DNA of 6,643 nucleotides from Bacteroidota bacterium (GTDB lineage: Bacteria; Bacteroidota; Bacteroidia; UKL13-3), in assembly GCA_010027395.1 (NCBI GenBank), contig RGVD01000145.1, positions 1-6,643 on the forward strand. The letters are read 5' to 3'. The notes beneath the pieces were generated by a model. It ran no database searches. It worked only from the letters and a program-made list of their open reading frames with translations, and had not been told where the DNA came from. Within the stretch, counting starts at the first letter, position 1. Every line of letters starts with the position of its first letter. A program made the position numbers and the translations under genes. Shown piece by piece: positions 1 through 6,600 of the stretch.

Positions 1-18
1 AATCTACTTAAGTAGATT
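1..18. repeat. Perfect 18-bp palindrome inside the ligase gene
   Basis: AATCTACTTAAGTAGATT equals its own reverse complement (two 9-base arms, no loop). It lies in codons IYLSRL just before and into the A8 motif, which reads normally, so the bases are accounted for by coding. It touches the left edge and could extend further. No function can be assigned. Confidence 0.6.
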
Positions 19-346
19 AGATGGGATGATAAAGAGTAGAGGCTATCGTATAGAAATGGGAGAAATAGAAAGCGTGTTACACGATCATCCAGATATTATT
101 AGAAGTGCAGTAGTACCGATTCCAGATGTGGAAAATACAAATTTAATACATGCTTTTGTAGTATCAAATAATTCCAGTCCCCGAAATGGTGAAAAACTGG
201 ATGAAAAAGCCGTAAAAAAATTTTGTAGTAAGTTTTTGCCAAGGTATATGGTTCCTACTTTTATTACTTTTTTATCAGAGCTACCAGAGACTCATAATGG
301 CAAAGTTGATAAGGTAAGATTAAAAGAGTTAGCAAGCAATAGGTAA
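1..346 (+). CDS. AMP-forming acyl/aminoacyl ligase (adenylation enzyme), C-terminal part only
   Basis: The frame is open to the left edge (first full codon at base 2) and stops with TAA at 344-346, so this is the last ~114 residues of a longer protein, normally about 500 residues. The ATG at 26 is internal: it lies inside the A8 hinge motif, which begins upstream at base 11 (SRLDGMIKSRGYRIE, then MGEIE to base 70). The A10 motif NGKVDK follows near the end, with the catalytic lysine at 302-304. Together these define the mobile C-terminal lid of the ANL superfamily, which makes an acyl-AMP and then moves the acyl group to a carrier thiol. The hinge wording MIKSRGYRIE-GEIE is typical of amino-acid-activating domains such as NRPS A domains, DltA and stand-alone prolyl-AMP ligases, less so of fatty-acyl-AMP ligases. 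No condensation or carrier domain is fused at the C-terminus. The carrier is the next gene, 4 bases away, so the two are surely co-transcribed. The core with the substrate pocket (A3-A7) is outside the window, so the substrate is unknown. Confidence 0.93.
   Translation, partial: IYLSRLDGMIKSRGYRIEMGEIESVLHDHPDIIRSAVVPIPDVENTNLIHAFVVSNNSSPRNGEKLDEKAVKKFCSKFLPRYMVPTFITFLSELPETHNGKVDKVRLKELASNR
341..343 (+). promoter_or_regulatory. Weak Shine-Dalgarno-like AGG before the carrier-protein gene
   Basis: AGG lies 7 bases before the ATG at 351, inside the last codons of the ligase gene. It is only three bases of anti-SD complementarity, so initiation may rely partly on coupling with the ligase stop codon 4 bases before the start. 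Confidence 0.4.
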
Positions 347-350
347 GTTT

Positions 351-605
351 ATGGATATCAAAAAATTAGAGCAGTCAATTAGTAACTTTATACAAGAAGA
401 ATTTTTGTATGACAAACCAGAAATTAGAATTACAAATGATTTAAATATCATAGAGCAAGGAATATTAGATTCAATGGATATATTTCGTTTAATTCAATTT
501 ATAGAACAAGGTGCCGATGTATCATTCGAACCTGAAGAGATGGTTCAAACTAATTTTCAGTCTATAAATGATATAATAAGTTTTGTAAAGCAAAAGAAAA
601 AGTAA
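351..605 (+). CDS. Discrete acyl/peptidyl carrier protein
   Basis: An 84-residue acidic helical protein, the usual size of a stand-alone carrier. The phosphopantetheine site is GILDSMD, with Ser41 (codon 471-473) the expected attachment serine at the start of helix II. The N-terminal helix (KKLEQSISNFIQEEFL) and the C-terminal NFQSINDIISFV helix complete the four-helix fold. The wording DSMDIFRLIQFIE plus a late NF(x)SI segment fits the small carriers paired with stand-alone adenylating enzymes (PltL/PigG/AnaD type, and DltC more distantly) rather than the fatty-acid AcpP (DSLD). It sits 4 bases after the ligase stop and 19 bases before the PKS, so its likely role is to hold the ligase product as a thioester and present it to the PKS ketosynthase. 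It needs a phosphopantetheinyl transferase encoded elsewhere. The cargo cannot be read from the sequence. The ATG at 351 is chosen because it gives a full first helix and follows the stop closely. Confidence 0.93.
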   Translation: MDIKKLEQSISNFIQEEFLYDKPEIRITNDLNIIEQGILDSMDIFRLIQFIEQGADVSFEPEEMVQTNFQSINDIISFVKQKKK

Positions 606-624
606 TTACATAATAATATAAAAT
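606..624 (+). other. Short intergenic spacer, no Shine-Dalgarno
   Basis: Nineteen bases lie between the carrier stop and the PKS start. All are A or T except one C at 609, and none is G, so no Shine-Dalgarno core can exist here. An in-frame TAA at 619-621 rules out an earlier PKS start. There is no room for a terminator or a full promoter, so the PKS is most likely read from the same transcript as the two genes before it. Confidence 0.75.
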
Positions 625-3600
625 ATGAAAGAAAGTATAGCTATTATTGGTATGGCATGTAGAATGCCAGGTGGTGCTAACACACCAGATGAGTTCTGGG
701 ATAAGGTTTTAGCTGTGAAGCTGGACGCTATCGGTGAGATACCTAAGGTACGTAAAGATTGGGATATGGATAAATATTATTCCCCTAATGTCACGCCTGG
801 TAAGTATTATGTTAAGACTGGGGCATATTTAGAAGACGATATAATAAAAAGCTTTGATGCTGAATTTTTTATGATGTCAGATAGGGAAGCTAACAGTTTG
901 GATCCACAACATAGAATATTACTTCAAGTCTCGTGGGAAGCTTTAGAAAATGCTGGAATACCTCCATCCACTCTTGCTGAGAGCAATACAGGCGTATACA
1001 TCGGTATGCACTGGGACGATTATTCAGCAGAAAGATATTATATACCTCACGTTCGTCATATTAATGCTTATTCAACTTTAAGTAATTTACGTAGTTTGTC
1101 ATCAGGACGTATTTCTTATTTTTTGAACTTACATGGTCTATCCGTACAAACAGATACAGCATGTTCATCTGGTTTAGTAAGCCTAGTCTCAGCTGTTAGA
1201 GCATTACAAAGTCATGATATTGAACTCGCATTAGTAGGGGGTATAAGTCTACTATTAACTCCTCATATGACGATTGGATTCTCCCAAATGGGCGTGCTGT
1301 CAAAAGATGGAAGGTGTAAGACCTTCTCATCAAGGGCAGATGGTTTTGCACAAGGAGAAGGTTGTAATGTTATGATTCTCAAGAGACTATCTGATGCAGA
1401 AAAAGATCGTGACAATATTATAGCTGTAATAGAAGGAGTAGCTGTTAATCATGATGGTAGGAGTTTGACAATTACTACTCCATCTAGTATTGCACAACAA
1501 AAAATGTTGCATGCAGCAATTAAGGATGCAAACATTGATTCCCAGGATGTGCAATATATAGAGACACATGGAACAGGTACCTCTTTAGGAGATTATATAG
1601 AAGTAAACTCTTTGTCAAAAGTATTTTTTCGTAAGGGAACTAGGCCATTATATTTAGGTTCCGTTAAGACTAATATTGGTCATTTAGGTGCAACAGCTGG
1701 TTTAGCTAGTTTAATGAAGGTAGCTTTATCTATAAAAAATAATGCTATACCACCAAACTTACATTTTGATAAGCCTAATGCTCGTCTTAAGTTAGATGAA
1801 AATTTGTTTTCAGTACCTATAGAATTAACAAAATGGAATGAGTCACGACGGAAATTAGCTGGTGTTAGTGCCTTTGGAATGAGTGGAACAAATGCGCATG
1901 TTATTATATCTGATCATAATAGCAATATTGCAAATGAATGTCCTAGTATGGATAATTATTTGTTTACTATATCAGCTAAAAATGAATCAGCTTTACTGCG
2001 TCTTATGCACAAATATAAGGACTTTATATATCAAGAGCAAGATGTAGCGAAGGTTTGTTATACTACCAATGTAGGTAGAGACCATTTTAATTATAGACTT
2101 GCTATTAAAACTAACTCACTAGAAGATCTGAAAGAGAAACTAAGCGCATGTATAGAACATAAGAAAAATACAGCTGATATTAAGATTACTGCAGGCGAAC
2201 ATAACAAAGAGGTTGCATTTTTATTCACGGGTCAAGGTTCTCAGTATGCAAATATGGGATATGAATTGTATAATAAGTATCCTATTTTTAAAGATTCAAT
2301 AGATGAATGCGCTGCGATACTTGCGTGTTATTCAGAGTATATGGATAAAGATCTATTAGAGTTACTATATAGCCAAGAGTATTCTAATGGAGAAATATTA
2401 AAGGAAACACGTTATACACAGCCTGTTTTGTTTGCGTTTGAATATGCTTTGGCTCAATTGTGGTTATCGTGGGGACTGAAACCAAGTGTAGTAATGGGTC
2501 ATAGTGTAGGTGAATATGTTGCTGCGTGTATTGCTGGGGTATTTTCATTAAAAGATGCTTTAAAATTAATCGCTGCCAGAGGCTATCTGATTGAAAGTTT
2601 AGCATCAAAAATTCCAGGAGGTATGCTCAGTATAATAGCTAATAGAGATTTTGTAGAAAAGTGTATGAACAAGTATAAAGATGACTTGTCAATTGCAGCT
2701 GTTAATTCTTTGGATAGTATAGTAGTATCAGGAAATTATGATGCTATCATTAAATTACAAGATGACATAAAAGAGTTGGGTTATAAAACCTCTCTCTTAA
2801 GTGTTTCACATGCGTTTCATTCACATTTGATGCAACCAGTTTATAGTGCGTTTTTAGAACTCGCGAATACAATTGAATATTGCAAACCGCAGATTATACT
2901 TTTATCAAATGTTACTAATAATCCTTTACAGAAGTTAGATGGCAAATATTGGGCAGAACATATATTACAGCCAGTGCTTTTTGCTAACAGCATAAGAGTA
3001 ATAGATGAGATGGGTATTCGCAATTTTATTGAAATAGGTCCAAAACCAGTGCTGACTGCTTTGATTGGTAGCTATCAAGTACAAAAAGGTTATAACGAGA
3101 GACTTTTACTTCCAAGTATCAGACCTATGCAAGAAATAGATACGTTGCTCAGTAGTTTAGCAAGTTGCTATGTTCAAGGTATGGATATTCATTGGCCAGG
3201 ATTTTATGATAATAAAAAATATTCTAAGACTGCGTTGCCTAACTATTGCTTTGATAAGAAATATACATGGGTGGACGTGGTACAGGACAATAATTCTGAA
3301 TTGTACAATATAGCAATAAAACATCATTTATTACAAAGTCAAAAAATTTCTCCCCTTTTAAAAGAAGGTCAATTTCAATTTGAATCGACAGTATCAATCC
3401 AGGAATTAGATTATATTAGAGATCATCGTGTTTTTGATAAATCCATATGTCCAGCTAGTGTTTATATAGAGATGCTAGTATTTGGAGCTAAATTAGCTTT
3501 ATTTAAATCAACGCCATCTGTTGAATATAAGACGATTATATTACACGATATTAGTATTGAAAGATCACTTGAGGTAAGTGATACAAGACTTATCCAAGTT

Positions 3601-6600
3601 TTACTAAACACAGAAAGCAATTGTTTGTATAATGCTGAAATACATTCATTAAATACAGAGAATAATTTTCCATCTTGGAACAAGCATGTAACTGGTAAAA
3701 TTGAGTTTAGTGATCTGCATTCTTTGACTATGAAACTTGACATAGTAAATATTCAACAGAATCTTATTGAGAGAGAAGATATACAAGCATTTTATAACAA
3801 TTTAAAAACTAAGGGTATAGATTACGGAAATAGTTTACAAAATATAAAAAGATTATGGTCCAACAACACAGGAGAAGCGCTTGGGTATATAGAACTAAAG
3901 GATGACAGTGAGGATTACATCAGTCATCCTGCCTTATTAGATAGTTGTTTTCATGTATTGCTTGCAGCTGTTCCAAATAATGATTTATATTTACCAATTG
4001 GTTATAAGAAATTTACTTTTTATGAGAAACTACAGACAAAATTGTATGCTCATATTATATATGATAAGCAGCAAGATAATACAGAATTGCTAATAGCAAC
4101 AGTTAAATTGCTCGATATAAATGGAAATATTGCAGCTATACTAGAGGGGTGTAAACTAAGAAAAAGTACAAATCGTTCTATTGTTGGTCTAGTTAATACA
4201 GATTGTTTTTACAATGTGGAGTGGAACAAAGTTAAAGATACTATTCTAAACAAATCTCTTGGTAATTGTTTAATCATTTCTGATGGTTTGGGTATAGCTG
4301 AACAACTTAAGAATAGTCTTAGTGAATACGCAAGTAGTGTAACTATAATGTCCGGAGAAGACATTAACATATTACATACTAACACCGAAGAAACTAGATT
4401 TGATAACATAGTTTATCTATATAACATAACTAATAATATCGAAATACAGGCAGATTGCCAAGTACTGTTATCGCTATCAAAATACATTAAGGATAACAAT
4501 CTAGATACTAAACTGCTACTAGTAACTAAAGGAACAAAAAGAGGAGAGTCGCTATGGCAAAGTGTTATCTGGGGATTTGGCAATACATTAGTATTAGAAT
4601 TTGAGATACCTGTTATTTGTCTAGATTTAGATTCTAATTCTAACCTGACTGAGGACACTAAGCAAATTACTTCAGAGCTCCTCCTTTCAGGCGAAGAAAC
4701 GCAAGTTGTTTACAACAATAGTGAAAGATATGTAGCCAGATTGCAAAACTTCGATATATCAAAATTGGCAAGCGGTAATACTAAAATATTGAGTTTATCG
4801 ACTTATGGAGTGATAACTAGTCTCCACATGAAGAATTTACAATTGCCATTACTGGCAGATGATGAAGTAAGAGTCAAAGTAATATCAAGTGGAGTTAATT
4901 TTAGAGATTTACTAAGAATGCTCGGAATGATGAGAGCGATAGAAGATCCTAGCAATACTAAATTAGCTGAAGATGTGGTTTTTGGATACGAATGTGCTGG
5001 AATAGTAAAAGATATTGGAAAGAATGTAACAAACTTTAAAGCAGGTGATGAAGTTATAGTATATAAACCTGGCGGTGGGGGTATCGCAACTGATGTAATA
5101 GTTCCACAAGAATTGTTAATATCTAAACCAGCTAATTTAAGTTTTTCAGCAGGTGCTACTTTGCCTGTAGCATATATTACAGCTGCGTATGGGTTATTAA
5201 AATGCGCTCATCTAAAAGTAAGTGACAGGATATTAATCCACAATGCTGCTGGTGGGGTCGGACAAGCAGCAGTGCGAATTGCTCAATCTATAGGAGCTGA
5301 AATTTATGCAACTGCTCATCCAAATAAATGGGATTTTTTAAAAGCTAACGGAATAAAGCACGTATATAGTTCTAGGGACTTAAGTTTTAAAGATCAGATT
5401 AAGGTTGATACTAATGGAGCGGGAGTGGATGTGATATTGAATAGCTTAAATGGAGAGTTTGTTAGCAACAGTGTTAGTGTCTTAAAGGAAGGTGGACGTT
5501 TCTGTGAGATAGGTAAACTTAATGTATGGGATAAAGAAAAATTTAATAAGGAGCGTCCAGATGCAGAATTTTATATATATGATCTTAGTGACATAGACAA
5601 CAAAGGTATTTCCGCATTGTTATATGAAATTATGGATATGGTTAAAAGTGGTAATATATCTGAACTTCCAGTAAAAGAATTTACTATAAATGATGTAGAG
5701 CAGGCAATGCGGTACATGCAGCAAGCTAAACATATAGGAAAAGTCTCGTTAACCTTTGAGAATATTAAGGAAACTGAAGTAGCAGTAGAAGGTGCAAGCT
5801 ATATTGTAACTGGAGGACTAGGTGGTCTAGGTTATAAAATCATGTTATGGTTAGCAAGTTGTGGAGCTAAACATATCGTATTAGTAGGAAGAAAAGAACC
5901 TAATACTCATCTAAAAGAAATAATTGATGACTTAGCGAAACAACAAGTAAAAGTTGATGTGGTGAAGGCTGATATAGCAAAATATGAAGATGTAGAGCAC
6001 TTGTTAGGTTATTGTAATAATCTTAAAGGCATAATACATGCAGCGGGGGTTATAGAAGATGGACTTGTGTCGACTCAATCGGTAGAGAGTTTTAATAGAG
6101 TTATGGCTGCGAAAGTCAAGGGCACATGGAATTTACATAATCTCACAAAAAATTTAGATTTAGATTATTTTATATGTTTTTCTTCTGTAGCATCTCTCTT
6201 GGGTTCAATTGGTCAGAGTAACTACTCTGCTGCAAATGCCTTTATGGATCAGTTTGCTTATTATAGATTTGGTATGGGTTTGCCTTGCACATCTATTAAC
6301 TGGGGACCATGGGATGAGGTTGGTATGGCAGCTGGTTTAGTTGATAGATTAAAAATACAAGGTTATAAACCAATACCCGTTAATGTTGGTCTTGAGTTGT
6401 TAAAACAAATAATAACCCTAAATATTACGCCTCAAATATCTGTGTTACCTATGAATTGGCGAAAGTATCTGGCACGCATTAACAAGCACATACCATTCTT
6501 TGATAAAGTAATGGATGTCAGAGAAAACCAACAAGATAAAGTTTTATTAATTGATATCCTAGACTCTGTAGATGTTCATGAAAAATTAGATTTGTTAGAA

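Noticed and set aside
26..28. ATG at 26 as the start of a 106-residue protein
   Set aside because: The frame is open to the left edge and the ATG falls inside the A8 motif, so it is an internal methionine of a longer ligase.
214..224. A7T4 run as a frameshift or slippage site in the ligase gene
   Set aside because: The frame is continuous on both sides from A8 to A10, so no frameshift is needed.
606..624. Separate promoter or terminator between the carrier and PKS genes
   Set aside because: Nineteen A/T-rich bases are too short for a -35/-10 pair and have no GC-rich stem followed by a T run.
1387..1569. Minus-strand 60-codon frame
   Set aside because: It lies wholly antisense to the KS coding region, has no recognisable protein motif, and is explained as a shadow of the PKS.
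2384..4658. Minus-strand frames of 60-93 codons (2384-2608, 2841-3023, 3462-3743, 4209-4409, 4413-4658)
   Set aside because: All are antisense to the AT, DH or structural KR of the intact PKS, short, low in complexity, and without motifs or upstream signals.
4201..4779. C-methyltransferase domain between DH and ER
   Set aside because: No glycine-rich SAM-binding motif is seen. The length and the markers IWGFGNTLVLEF and RYVARL fit the structural KR half.
4201..4779. Inactivated second KR domain
   Set aside because: A split KR around the ER is normal architecture in cis-AT modules. The catalytic half after the ER is complete.
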